Assembly: GCA_002284895.1 (NCBI GenBank)
Contig: CP015605.1
Location: forward strand, 310,001 to 374,000
Reading direction: 5' to 3'
Origin: Actinobacteria bacterium IMCC19121
GTDB lineage: Bacteria; Actinomycetota; Actinomycetes; Nanopelagicales; Nanopelagicaceae
Length of the DNA stretch: 64,000 bases
The translations under genes and the position numbers were made by a program. This document shows positions 49,037-57,978 of the stretch, in pieces. The stretch's first letter is position 1. The number at the start of each line of letters is the position of its first letter. A model generated the notes under the pieces. That model searched no databases, was not told where the DNA came from, and saw only the letters and a list, made by a program, of their open reading frames with translations.

Positions 49037-50263
49037 ATGTCAAATATTTCAGCCTGCCGTGCATGTTCAAGCAGCAATCTGCGAGTAGTTTGGGACTTAG
49101 AGAAGTCACCTTATGGCGATTTATTTCAACAAGATAAATCTAAAGCCACAGCCTTACCTTACCACGAGATGACTTTGACACTTTGTTGCAATTGCTCACT
49201 TGTACAAATTGTACAAGAAACGGATTTAGAGGAGCAATACGATCAGTATCTTTACAATTCTACTACGACTAATGGGTTAGGAAAATTCTATACTCAAACT
49301 GTTAGTCGCCTTATATCAGATTTTTCCTTGGAAAAAGATGATCTGATTTTAGATATAGGAAGTAATGATGGAACTTTTCTGATTAATTTCAAGAATAAAG
49401 GCTTTCAAGTCCTCGGCATTGAACCTGCAGAAATGAGTTCTAGAATTGCTAAGGAACGAGGCGTAAACACCCTACATTCATACTTTGATTCGAATTCAGT
49501 TACAGAAATTCTCACAAATCACAAGTTGCCAAAGTTGATTTCTATAAACTACACCCTAGCTAATGTTCCAGATGTTCATGCTTTTCTTAAACTGGTTTAT
49601 GAAATAATGGATGACAATTCCATACTCTCAATTATTACTGGATATCATCCAGATCAGTTTCTAGTTAACATGTTTGACTATATTGGGCATGACCACCTCA
49701 GTTATTTCACAATCGAATCAATTGAATTCCTGTGTAACTCTCTTAACTTAAGAGTTCTTGATGTCTCTAGGGTTGAACATAAAGGGGGATCAGTTCAGAT
49801 TCTGATTTCAAAGAATACTTCTATGAGAGAGGTGCAACCCAGCGTTTCACAAATGCTACAACGGGAAAGTTGGCTCGGGACCAGGAGTGAGGACTTTTAT
49901 TCAGCCCTGAGATTTAGGGTTGAAAACTCTATATCCCAAGTCGCACAGATCTTAGAATCAGAGGATTTTAACACTCTAAATGGTGTCGGAGCATCGATTA
50001 GTACAACTTATTTTTCTAATCAGTTTGGTATTGCACAAAAATTGTCCGGACTATACGACGATGATAGGAATAAAATTGGACGATTTGCACCTGGGAGTGG
50101 GACTGAAGTTTTCCCTCTGGGAGCTTTGCCGTCAGGAGAAAAGTGTTTGACAATAATTCTAGCTTGGCAACATACGGAAAAACTACTAAGTAGGTTGAGA
50201 GAAAATCGCTTTGCTGGACGTGTTCTCATTCCACTTCCAACCCCTGTGCTTCTAGAGATTTAA
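49037..50263 (+). CDS. SAM-dependent sugar C-methyltransferase-like protein
   Basis: 408-residue protein with the three-part layout of NDP-sugar C-methyltransferases (TylC3/NovU type): an N-terminal zinc module (CRAC...CCNC, about residues 7-55), a Rossmann SAM domain with ILDIGSNDGTFL near residue 110, and a C-terminal domain containing GVGASISTTY. The motif GHDHLSYF around residue 215 corresponds to the conserved active-site (Y)xHEHLxYY region. Predicted role is C-methylation of a nucleotide-linked keto sugar. It is the first gene of the AT-rich island. Confidence 0.85.
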   Translation: MSNISACRACSSSNLRVVWDLEKSPYGDLFQQDKSKATALPYHEMTLTLCCNCSLVQIVQETDLEEQYDQYLYNSTTTNGLGKFYTQTVSRLISDFSLEKDDLILDIGSNDGTFLINFKNKGFQVLGIEPAEMSSRIAKERGVNTLHSYFDSNSVTEILTNHKLPKLISINYTLANVPDVHAFLKLVYEIMDDNSILSIITGYHPDQFLVNMFDYIGHDHLSYFTIESIEFLCNSLNLRVLDVSRVEHKGGSVQILISKNTSMREVQPSVSQMLQRESWLGTRSEDFYSALRFRVENSISQVAQILESEDFNTLNGVGASISTTYFSNQFGIAQKLSGLYDDDRNKIGRFAPGSGTEVFPLGALPSGEKCLTIILAWQHTEKLLSRLRENRFAGRVLIPLPTPVLLEI

Positions 50264-50276
50264 TTGAAATCTCCTA

Positions 50277-50999
50277 CTACAGAGCGTAGGAAGGCTCCAT
50301 ATTTGAATATCCACCATCAATCTTAATAATAACGCCATTTATATACGAAGAATTCTCGCTGCACAAATAACTAACCAAATTAGCTATTTCATCCGCCGTT
50401 CCCAATCTTCGAAGTGGAATAAATGCCTTGATCTCTTCTAGTCTTTGTACATTAGTTTCATAGAATTTCCGTGATCTTTCCTTCTCTATAAACGCGCCAG
50501 GACTAATACCGTTAGTTCGTACCCCCTTATCTTTGAAATGAATTGCTGCGTATTTTACCAATTGGCTTAGCGCAGCCTTAGAAGCATGATAGTTAAAACT
50601 CTGATCTGGAACGACCGATTCACTTGCAGGTGATGTAAGAATCACGGCAGATCCATTTTGACCAGTGTAGTTCTCACAGTAATGCCTGAGTAATTGAAAA
50701 GGAGTTTCAACTTCTACTACATACTGAGTAATTGGTTTGACACTCTCGCTTCTGTACCGGTGTGCAAAAATTATACCTTCTATATTTTCCAAAATGAGTA
50801 GTCTCTTGAGCTTTTCTAGGCAGTCATCTGTACGTTCTAGATCCCATTCTTCTAAAATTATGTTTGCATTATTAGCAAAGGTGTTTCGCAAAGTTTCATC
50901 ACATTTTCTAGTTAAATGAAAGACAGAGGACCTTTTCGATAAGTTTTTTGAGATTGCCACGGCAATGGGAGAATGACCACCTGTTACAATAAATGACAT
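50277..50999 (-). CDS. Short-chain dehydrogenase/reductase
   Basis: 240-residue classical SDR. The cofactor loop is VTGGHSPIAVAIS (variant TGxxxPIxxxI), the catalytic Ser is near SPASES, and YHASK provides Tyr and Lys. It ends with INGVIIKIDGGYS. It is the only island gene before the HAD gene to lie on the minus strand, facing the methyltransferase gene end to end. A sugar or nucleotide-sugar ketoreductase role is inferred from location only. Confidence 0.87.
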   Translation of the reverse strand: MSFIVTGGHSPIAVAISKNLSKRSSVFHLTRKCDETLRNTFANNANIILEEWDLERTDDCLEKLKRLLILENIEGIIFAHRYRSESVKPITQYVVEVETPFQLLRHYCENYTGQNGSAVILTSPASESVVPDQSFNYHASKAALSQLVKYAAIHFKDKGVRTNGISPGAFIEKERSRKFYETNVQRLEEIKAFIPLRRLGTADEIANLVSYLCSENSSYINGVIIKIDGGYSNMEPSYAL

Positions 51000-51222
51000 T
51001 AAATCACCTCACAAATCTAGAGTACAGGAGTAATTTATATTTCTTTAGTCTAATGCTTTAGGTCACTAGTTTGGCAAGTACCGTTGCGACAATTGTAAAA
51101 AGAGATGATTTTTTGTCTAACATTCTTGTGACTATTGAGGTCCACCAGATCTTAATGTCGAGTAACCCAGAAATTGATTTCAATTCTAACCACCTACCCT
51201 AAAAGTAGGTTAAGATAAGCCT

Positions 51223-51786
51223 ATGTCTCAACCAAACTTGACTGACTACGTGGCTCGAATATTCGCCTCCTTTGAGAGGGTGAATTCAGAATCGTTAAAG
51301 GGAGTAGTAGATCTCCTCCGAGAATCAATTGAATCGAATTGTAGGATTTGGATTATTGGCAATGGGGGAAGTGCCGCGACCGCCAGCCACTTTGCGACAG
51401 ATTTAAACCGTTGCACAAATTCGGTAGGCAAATCGGTAAAGGCAATGAGTCTTTGTGACAATACAAGTCTAATCACAGCAATTGGTAATGATTTTGGATA
51501 TGACCAGGTTTTCTCTCGACAGTTACACAATTCTGCCAGCTCGGGCGATTTATTGATTGTTCTTTCAGCATCGGGAAATTCGAAAAATATTATCTCAGCG
51601 CTGGAGTGGGCGCAAAACAATAAGGTAACCACCTTGGCACTAACTGGATTTGATGGTGGCCAAGCAAAAGTATTGGCCGATACTTCACTTCATGTTCCTA
51701 CATCAAATGGTGATTATGGAGTGGCTGAAGACGCACACTCAATCCTCTGCCATTTTTTAAGCTCTCAATTTCGAAACTTCGCCTAG
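51223..51786 (+). CDS. gmhA: GmhA-like sedoheptulose 7-phosphate isomerase (SIS domain)
   Basis: 187-residue SIS-fold isomerase. GNGGSAATASHFATDL and VLSASGNSKNI form the sugar-phosphate site, and the active-site Glu/His region near the C-terminus is EDAHSILCHFL. Length and motifs match GmhA, which converts sedoheptulose 7-phosphate to D-glycero-D-manno-heptose 7-phosphate, the first step of heptose activation. DiaA-like SIS proteins are the alternative. It is the first of a rightward run of sugar genes after a 220-bp gap. Confidence 0.85.
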   Translation: MSQPNLTDYVARIFASFERVNSESLKGVVDLLRESIESNCRIWIIGNGGSAATASHFATDLNRCTNSVGKSVKAMSLCDNTSLITAIGNDFGYDQVFSRQLHNSASSGDLLIVLSASGNSKNIISALEWAQNNKVTTLALTGFDGGQAKVLADTSLHVPTSNGDYGVAEDAHSILCHFLSSQFRNFA

Positions 51787-51844
51787 CGATTTGAGGATTT
51801 AATGATAATTAGGTCCGAGCGTGTATGAAGATGTCGCCTACTAG

Positions 51845-53056
51845 ATGAAAAAATTATTAAATTACGATGTGCTCATCATTGGTGGAGGAGTTATTGGGCT
51901 CAGTATCGCAATTGCGTTACAGAAAAGCCAAGAGAAATTAAAAATTGTTATTGCAGAAAAAGAAGAAAAAGTCATTCTCCACGCTAGCGGTCGAAATTCT
52001 GGCGTGATCCATGCAGGCTTTTACTATTCATCGGAGTCACTTAAATCTAAGTTCTGTCGGCTCGGAAATTCGGAGTTGAAGAAATTCTGTCGTGACCAGA
52101 ATCTACCATTGCTAGAAATTGGTAAAGTCGTTGTTGCCAAGGATGAAGATGATGTGAAGCGTTTAGAAGCCTTAGTGGAGCGTGCGCAAGCAAATGGCGT
52201 CGACATTGATTTACTTGAAGAAGGCAACTTAACAAAGTATGAACCCATGGCTAAGACTTATGAAAAGTTTCTTTGGTCCCCCGCAACTGCAATTGCTGAT
52301 CCAAAGGAGGTAGGACGTGCGTTAGAAAAAGTCTTCTTGGCCCGTGGAGGAAAGATTCTGTTTAATGAAAAACTCATGCATTTTCAGGAAAATATAGCAG
52401 TGTTTGCTTCAGGAAATACGGTTGGCTTTAAAGCCTGCGTTAATTCTGCTGGAGCGGGGGCACTTGCTATCGCCAACAAATGTGGAATTGGCAGAGAATT
52501 CGAGCTACTACCAGTTCTAGGTGGGTACATCTCAACTTCCAAAAACAACATCCCACTAAGGACGATGGTTTATGCAGCACCACATCCCTTAAGCCCGTTT
52601 CTAGGTATACATTTCACACCAACTCTCGACAATCAGGTAAAGATTGGGCCCACAGCCATACCAGTACTCGGAAGTGAGCAGTATTCTGCAATGGATGGTT
52701 TTAGCGCACAAGAGATGGGATCTACATTACGTGCTCTAAATAGTTACGTGCTTGGTGATCCAATAACTGCGGTTAAAACATTAGGCAATCAGCTGTCTCA
52801 GGCAAGTTTACGGAGCATGGTTAATGCTGCATCAGATCTAGTTCCGAATACACCCGAACCAAAAGTATGGAGCAGAGGAAAAGCTGGTATACGTTCACAG
52901 TTAGTTGATCTAAACAAAAGAGAATTTGTCCAAGATTTTGTGATTTCTGAGAGCCCCGGCATTGTGCATATCCTAAACGCTGTTTCGCCAGGTTGGACAA
53001 GTGCTCTTCCATTCGGAAGATATGTCGTTGAAGAATTTCTCTTAAGCAAAATCTAA
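51845..53056 (+). CDS. LhgO-like FAD-dependent oxidoreductase
   Basis: 403-residue DAO-family flavoenzyme similar to L-2-hydroxyglutarate oxidase. The FAD loop is IIGGGVIGLSIAIAL, followed by the family hallmark HASGRNSGVIHAGFYY and the C-terminal SPGWTSALPFGRYV. The known family reaction is oxidation of L-2-hydroxyglutarate; in a glycan cluster the substrate could be another 2-hydroxy acid or sugar derivative. It lies 58 nt after gmhA on the same strand. Confidence 0.85.
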   Translation: MKKLLNYDVLIIGGGVIGLSIAIALQKSQEKLKIVIAEKEEKVILHASGRNSGVIHAGFYYSSESLKSKFCRLGNSELKKFCRDQNLPLLEIGKVVVAKDEDDVKRLEALVERAQANGVDIDLLEEGNLTKYEPMAKTYEKFLWSPATAIADPKEVGRALEKVFLARGGKILFNEKLMHFQENIAVFASGNTVGFKACVNSAGAGALAIANKCGIGREFELLPVLGGYISTSKNNIPLRTMVYAAPHPLSPFLGIHFTPTLDNQVKIGPTAIPVLGSEQYSAMDGFSAQEMGSTLRALNSYVLGDPITAVKTLGNQLSQASLRSMVNAASDLVPNTPEPKVWSRGKAGIRSQLVDLNKREFVQDFVISESPGIVHILNAVSPGWTSALPFGRYVVEEFLLSKI

Positions 53057-53078
53057 TTAGGTTTTTTACCACGTAAGA

Positions 53079-53774
53079 TTACAAAGTGAGTGACCTTAAG
53101 AAATTCTCAAGACTATCAGCGTCAGTAGATAAATCTCGCAGCAGTAGATCTGGTTTGTGGCTCAAGAGTTCAGAAACAGAAAAATTGCCTGTAGCCACAC
53201 AAATTACTGGGAAATTAGATAACCGTGCGGCATTGATGTCACTTGGAGTATCCCCCACAACAACAACCGTCGAAAAGTTCTGCAAACTAAGAAATTCACG
53301 TGCTCTACTAGCGATTAATTCGCGCGAATCACCAAATTCACAACCGAATAGCAAATTCTTTGAAAAATAGTCCTCAATTCCAACCTCTTTTAATTTAGCA
53401 GCCAATCTGTCAGGTGTATTTCCGGTTAAAATCCCATGAACCCATCCCATAGAAGCAAGTGTCTTGAGCGCTGTTTGGACTCCTGGGTATAAATCGAATG
53501 TTGAAATTTCATCCAATCTGCGCGATTCTTCATCTAGTTCTTTGAACGCCATTGAAAGTACATTTCTATCTAATTCACCTTTAGTCAGCTCCTGGAAAAC
53601 CTCGAAGTCGGTTCGACCTGAAAGCCCAACCACAGATGGATCAAATGCATGACCCCGTTTAAGTAGGACATTTTTATGTGGGGAGGATGAATTAGGCCGT
53701 TTGATACGTATCAGCGTTCCATCAATGTCCCAGAGGAGCACTCGAGTGGAGGGTTCTGAATCAAACTTAAGCAC
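53079..53774 (-). CDS. HAD-family phosphatase
   Basis: 231-residue HAD hydrolase of the phosphoglycolate-phosphatase-like type. Motif I is WDIDGTLI, motif II lies near ILTGNTP and motif IV is VVGDTPSDINAA. The start is a GTG at 53774. It is transcribed away from the epimerase gene, with only about 50 bp between. It could dephosphorylate a sugar bisphosphate in the heptose pathway (GmhB role), but unlike GmhB it is not of the DxD-histidinol-phosphatase type by eye, so this is speculative. Confidence 0.82.
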   Translation of the reverse strand: MLKFDSEPSTRVLLWDIDGTLIRIKRPNSSSPHKNVLLKRGHAFDPSVVGLSGRTDFEVFQELTKGELDRNVLSMAFKELDEESRRLDEISTFDLYPGVQTALKTLASMGWVHGILTGNTPDRLAAKLKEVGIEDYFSKNLLFGCEFGDSRELIASRAREFLSLQNFSTVVVVGDTPSDINAARLSNFPVICVATGNFSVSELLSHKPDLLLRDLSTDADSLENFLRSLTL

Positions 53775-53825
53775 ACAGGTATACTACTGAGTCTCGGCTT
53801 TAACTGAAGAGGGGAGGATGACGCC

Positions 53826-54836
53826 ATTAAGTGCCTAGTTACAGGAGGAGCAGGCTTCATAGGGAGTCATTTAACTGAGTTACTCCTATCCCATGGGCAT
53901 CAAGTCACCGTTGTTGATAACTTGTCAGTTGGAAAAACCAATAACTTTGCAAGCTTTGCCGAGTCACCAAACTTTAGATTTATACAACTAGATGTGTCAG
54001 ATTTCGAAGCACTTTCAAATGTATTCAGTGGTATTGATTGGGTGTTTCATCTCGCAGCTTTAGCTGACATTGTTCCTTCAATAGAAAACCCTGAAGCTTA
54101 TTTCCAGTCAAATGTTGTGGGATCTTTTAACGTTGCAAAGTTATCAGCAGAAAATAACGTTAAACGTGTAGTTTACGCTGCTTCATCATCGTGCTATGGA
54201 ATTCCAAAGAGTTTCCCTACATCAGAAGATGCTGGGTGCGATCCCAAATACCCATACGCTTTAACGAAGTATCTAGGTGAGCAAATCATGATGCACTGGA
54301 ACTCTGTTTATGACCTGCCAGTAGTGTGCTTAAGGTTATTCAACGTGTATGGGCCACGCGCTAGAACCTCAGGTACATACGGAGCTGTTTTTGGTGTTTT
54401 CCTTGCCCAGAAATTAGCTGGTGCTCCCTTTACGATAGTCGGGGATGGTACTCAGACCAGAGATTTCACTTTCGTGAGCGATGTGTGTCAAGCATTCTTA
54501 ACTGCAGCCGAATCGGAACTTGCAGGCGAAATCATGAACGTTGGGTCGGGTAATACCTATGAGGTAAATGAGCTTGTGAGACTTCTCGGAGGGCCAGTTG
54601 TACATATTCCTAAGCGACCTGGAGAGCCTGACTGCACATTTGCGGATATCACGAGAATAAGGAGAAAGTTGGATTGGTCTCCAACAGTCAATTTAGAAAA
54701 AGGCGTTGAAATCATGCTTGAACACATTAATGATTGGCAAGATGCCCCTTTATGGGACAGCTCTGGAATTGAAAATGCCACAAAATCTTGGTTCAAGTAC
54801 TTGGGAAAAGAATCAGAAGTGACCCTCAATGACTAG
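53826..54836 (+). CDS. NAD-dependent nucleotide-sugar epimerase/dehydratase, apparent ATT start
   Basis: Extended SDR of 336 residues. The frame is open from 53808 and the conserved Rossmann start KCLVTGGAGFIGSHL follows directly after an ATT codon at 53826, eight bases after GGGGAGG, a strong ribosome binding site. No ATG, GTG or TTG is available before the Rossmann motif; the nearest in-frame ATG (53922) would delete it. YALTK provides catalytic Tyr and Lys. Function is UDP/NDP-sugar 4-epimerase or dehydratase. The ATG at 53818 is out of frame by one base, so a one-base deletion is the other explanation. Confidence 0.85.
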   Translation: MKCLVTGGAGFIGSHLTELLLSHGHQVTVVDNLSVGKTNNFASFAESPNFRFIQLDVSDFEALSNVFSGIDWVFHLAALADIVPSIENPEAYFQSNVVGSFNVAKLSAENNVKRVVYAASSSCYGIPKSFPTSEDAGCDPKYPYALTKYLGEQIMMHWNSVYDLPVVCLRLFNVYGPRARTSGTYGAVFGVFLAQKLAGAPFTIVGDGTQTRDFTFVSDVCQAFLTAAESELAGEIMNVGSGNTYEVNELVRLLGGPVVHIPKRPGEPDCTFADITRIRRKLDWSPTVNLEKGVEIMLEHINDWQDAPLWDSSGIENATKSWFKYLGKESEVTLND

Positions 54837-56370
54837 AAATTCTAATCAACAGGGTTTAAAGATTTATAAATGGGCCGATATCGCTACCCTTACATCAAAA
54901 TTACAAGCAGACGGATCAACTCTTGCGCTCTGCCATGGTGTTTTTGACCTACTTCACCCTGGGCATATTCAACATTTTAAGGTAGCGCGAAAACTGGCAG
55001 AGGTTTTGATTGTGAGCATAACTGCCGATGTGTTTGTCAACAAAGGCCCGGGGAGACCGATATTCAATCAAGAAATACGAGCTGAAACCTTGGCTGCACT
55101 TCAGGATGTAGATTATGTTGTGATTTGCGAAAACCCAACTGCTATTGAACTACTTAATGAGATTAAACCTAATTATTATGTTAAAGGTTCAGATTATCTG
55201 AATGCAGTTGACGATGTAACGGGAATGATTGTTAAAGAGAGAGAAGTTCTTGAAAAACATGGAGGTCAAATCTATTTTACCGATGAGATGACATCCAGTA
55301 GCTCACTTTTGATTAATAAATTCTTTTCTAATATTGCTCCTGATGCTCAGGAATGGATCAAGAAATTCAAACTTGACCATGGCTATGATCAAGTAGTTGA
55401 AGCGCTAGATAAGATCCAAGAATTAAATGTTCTTTTGCTGGGTGAGACCATTATAGATCAATACACATATTGCTCACCGCTTGCTAAATCGAGCAAGGAT
55501 CCCATTTTGGCTTTCCACCAACACAAAACGAACCTGTTTCCAGGCGGGGTACTAACTATTGCCAATAATTGCAGCAGTTGGGTTAAGCAAGTGAAGGTGA
55601 TCTCATTTTCTGCACCAGAAGATACAACTTTGGATTCCTTAATGTGGAAGATGAATTCGAATGTGGCCACAGAGTTTGTTAAAACGACAGACAGGCCGAC
55701 AATTTTGAAGCATAGATATGTGGAATCAGGCTCAAATACTAGAGTGTTTGAATACTATGATTTTTCTGAAATCGATTTGCCAACAGAAACAAGTGATGCG
55801 ATTCTATCCTCGATTTCTAAGCAGGTTTCTGCATTTGATTTAGTCTTAGCAGCAGATTACGGTCATGGCTTTTTTAGCTCTAAAACTATTTCTTTTCTGG
55901 AGGAATCCAACTGCAATCTCTCGGTAAACACACAGGCAAATGCAGGTAATCGAGGGTACAACACCATTTCTAAATATCCTCGAGCTGATTTCATTACAAT
56001 GAATGGTGCGGAACTGCAGCTAGAGTTGCGAAACAGAAATCCTGATTACCAACAAATTGTGCCAGTCTTAATTGCTTCGATGAAGGTAAAATGTGCAATT
56101 GTGACGTTAGGTGGTGACGGATTAATGGTTTTTGATAATGAAGGTGGCTATGAAAAAGTTCCAGCGCTAGCAGGGAAATTGGTCGATAAAGTTGGGGCGG
56201 GGGACGCAGTGTTTGCAATGGCGTCATTACTAGCAAAGGTTGGAGCTCCACTCAAGGTAATTGGCTTCCTATCAAATTTAGTGGCAGCACACGAGGTCTC
56301 TCAATTAGGACATGAGAAGTCACTCTCACAAGCAGATTTGCGAAAACATGCAAAATCAATTCTCGGATAG
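54829..56370 (+). CDS. HldE-like fusion in reverse order: nucleotidyltransferase then PfkB kinase
   Basis: 513-residue bifunctional protein. Residues about 15-165 are a cytidylyltransferase-fold domain with GVFDLLHPGH (HxGH at 43-46) and YVKGSDY, like the HldE C-terminal domain. Residues about 195-510 are a ribokinase/PfkB domain with LLLGETIIDQY and the catalytic VGAGDAVFA at about 455. E. coli HldE has the domains the other way round. Expected reactions are phosphorylation of heptose 7-phosphate at O1 and nucleotidylation of heptose 1-phosphate. It overlaps the epimerase gene by 8 nt. Confidence 0.88.
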   Translation: MTRNSNQQGLKIYKWADIATLTSKLQADGSTLALCHGVFDLLHPGHIQHFKVARKLAEVLIVSITADVFVNKGPGRPIFNQEIRAETLAALQDVDYVVICENPTAIELLNEIKPNYYVKGSDYLNAVDDVTGMIVKEREVLEKHGGQIYFTDEMTSSSSLLINKFFSNIAPDAQEWIKKFKLDHGYDQVVEALDKIQELNVLLLGETIIDQYTYCSPLAKSSKDPILAFHQHKTNLFPGGVLTIANNCSSWVKQVKVISFSAPEDTTLDSLMWKMNSNVATEFVKTTDRPTILKHRYVESGSNTRVFEYYDFSEIDLPTETSDAILSSISKQVSAFDLVLAADYGHGFFSSKTISFLEESNCNLSVNTQANAGNRGYNTISKYPRADFITMNGAELQLELRNRNPDYQQIVPVLIASMKVKCAIVTLGGDGLMVFDNEGGYEKVPALAGKLVDKVGAGDAVFAMASLLAKVGAPLKVIGFLSNLVAAHEVSQLGHEKSLSQADLRKHAKSILG

Positions 56371-56380
56371 GGGTTAGTCA

Positions 56381-57373
56381 ATGACAAAACGAACCGTAGT
56401 AGTTTTTGGTGGGGGCGGGTATGTGGGTGCAGTTTTAACGCCTATGTTGCTAGCTGAAGGCTACACGGTCCGGGTGTTTGACACATTTTGGTACGGGAAA
56501 GCGGTATTTACTGGAGAAGCTTTAAACCCAAACCTTGAGTTAATTGCCGGTGACATTCGCGACCTAGAAGCAGTCACATCTGCTTTAAAGGGAGCGACGG
56601 ATGTAATCCACCTGGCCTGTATCTCGAATGATCCTAGTTTTGATTTAGATCCCGCGCTTGGAAAATCAATCAACCTTGATAGCTTTGCTCCCCTGGTCAA
56701 AATAGCTAAACAGAGCGGGGTGCATCGTTTTATTTATGCATCTTCTTCATCGGTGTACGGCGTAAAAGTTGAAGAAAAGGTTACTGAAGAGTTAAGCCTG
56801 GAACCCCTCACGGACTATTCAAGATTTAAAGCAAACTGCGAGGAGATAATTCTTGCAGCACATACTTCTGATTTCAGATGCACTGTACTAAGGCCTGCGA
56901 CAGTTTGTGGTGTTTCATCCCGTCAACGCTTCGACCTTTCTGTCAATATTCTGACGAATCACGCCGTCAACCTTAAGAAGATTACAGTTTTTGGCGGATC
57001 CCAATTTAGACCCAACCTACATATTCAAGACATGGCTCGGGCCTATCTGCATGTATTGGCTCAAGACAAGAAAATCGACGGTGCAATCTTTAATGTCGGT
57101 GGAGAGAATTTATCACTCGATCAAATTGCGCTGAAAGTCCAAAAACAGATCGATCTTAATTTAGAAATTCACCATAGTGATACAGACGACTTGCGCTCAT
57201 ATCGTGTTGATTCTTCAAAGATTCTAGATGAACTTGGGTTTAAGCCAATTTATTCAGTGGATCAGGCAATTGCAGATCTACAGAAGGCATTTGTCAAGGA
57301 TAATTACAATAACTCTCTTGAAAATTCGATGTATTTTAATATTAAGCGAATGAAAGAGTTGTCTTTAGCTTGA
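56381..57373 (+). CDS. NAD-dependent sugar epimerase/dehydratase
   Basis: 330-residue extended SDR. FGGGGYVGAVL is the cofactor loop and YSRFK supplies the catalytic Tyr and Lys; ASSSSVYG precedes them. It could epimerise an NDP-heptose in the way HldD does, or build a keto or deoxy sugar for the methyltransferase. It lies 10 nt after the HldE-like gene and its stop overlaps the next start (TTGA). Confidence 0.87.
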   Translation: MTKRTVVVFGGGGYVGAVLTPMLLAEGYTVRVFDTFWYGKAVFTGEALNPNLELIAGDIRDLEAVTSALKGATDVIHLACISNDPSFDLDPALGKSINLDSFAPLVKIAKQSGVHRFIYASSSSVYGVKVEEKVTEELSLEPLTDYSRFKANCEEIILAAHTSDFRCTVLRPATVCGVSSRQRFDLSVNILTNHAVNLKKITVFGGSQFRPNLHIQDMARAYLHVLAQDKKIDGAIFNVGGENLSLDQIALKVQKQIDLNLEIHHSDTDDLRSYRVDSSKILDELGFKPIYSVDQAIADLQKAFVKDNYNNSLENSMYFNIKRMKELSLA

Positions 57374-57978
57374 GAGCCGTACCAAAGAGATTTGGCTTTG
57401 ACTTAGATAATACACTTATTGATTATTCTGTTGCAGTTCAAAAGTATTGTTTAAATGAGGGATTACATGAATGCAAAACTCTAGATAGCCTTCGATCTTT
57501 GCTGCGTAGATCTGACACGACAGGTCGTCTGTGGCAGTTAGCGCAGGGATGGCTATATACAGATGGGCTTTCATACGCCAGATCAGGGCATGGGGCGGTT
57601 GAACTTTGTGAGTTCTTAAGAAATAGTAATTTCGAGCTAATGATAGTTAGTCATAAAACAACCCATACCCCTGATTTTTGTGGCCAAAAACCCCTTCGCG
57701 AAATAGCGACTAAATGGATTAATAACAGCGATCTTGCCGATTACTTTCTCGGAAATGAACAGATTTACTATGAAGCTACTCGAGCGTTAAAAGTTGAAAG
57801 AATTCAGAAACTTAAATTCAATTATTTTGTTGATGATCTTGTAGAAGTGTTTCAGGAGCCTGGGTTCCCCCAAGATGTGAGTAGTTTTCTTCTCTCGGGA
57901 ACAGGATCTGAGTTAACTTGGGTTCAAGGTGTTCCATCCCTTAATGCCATTAAAGGATTGATAGAAAATGAAGAATGA
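57370..57978 (+). CDS. HAD-superfamily protein
   Basis: 202-residue protein starting at TTG, coupled to the epimerase stop. Motif I is FDLDNTL near residue 10, a Thr/Ser motif II lies in MIVSHKT and the acidic motif IV is YFVDDLVEVF. It is likely a small-molecule phosphatase. It is a second candidate for the GmhB-like step of removing phosphate between the kinase and nucleotidyltransferase reactions. It overlaps the next gene by 11 nt. Confidence 0.75.
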   Translation: MRAVPKRFGFDLDNTLIDYSVAVQKYCLNEGLHECKTLDSLRSLLRRSDTTGRLWQLAQGWLYTDGLSYARSGHGAVELCEFLRNSNFELMIVSHKTTHTPDFCGQKPLREIATKWINNSDLADYFLGNEQIYYEATRALKVERIQKLKFNYFVDDLVEVFQEPGFPQDVSSFLLSGTGSELTWVQGVPSLNAIKGLIENEE

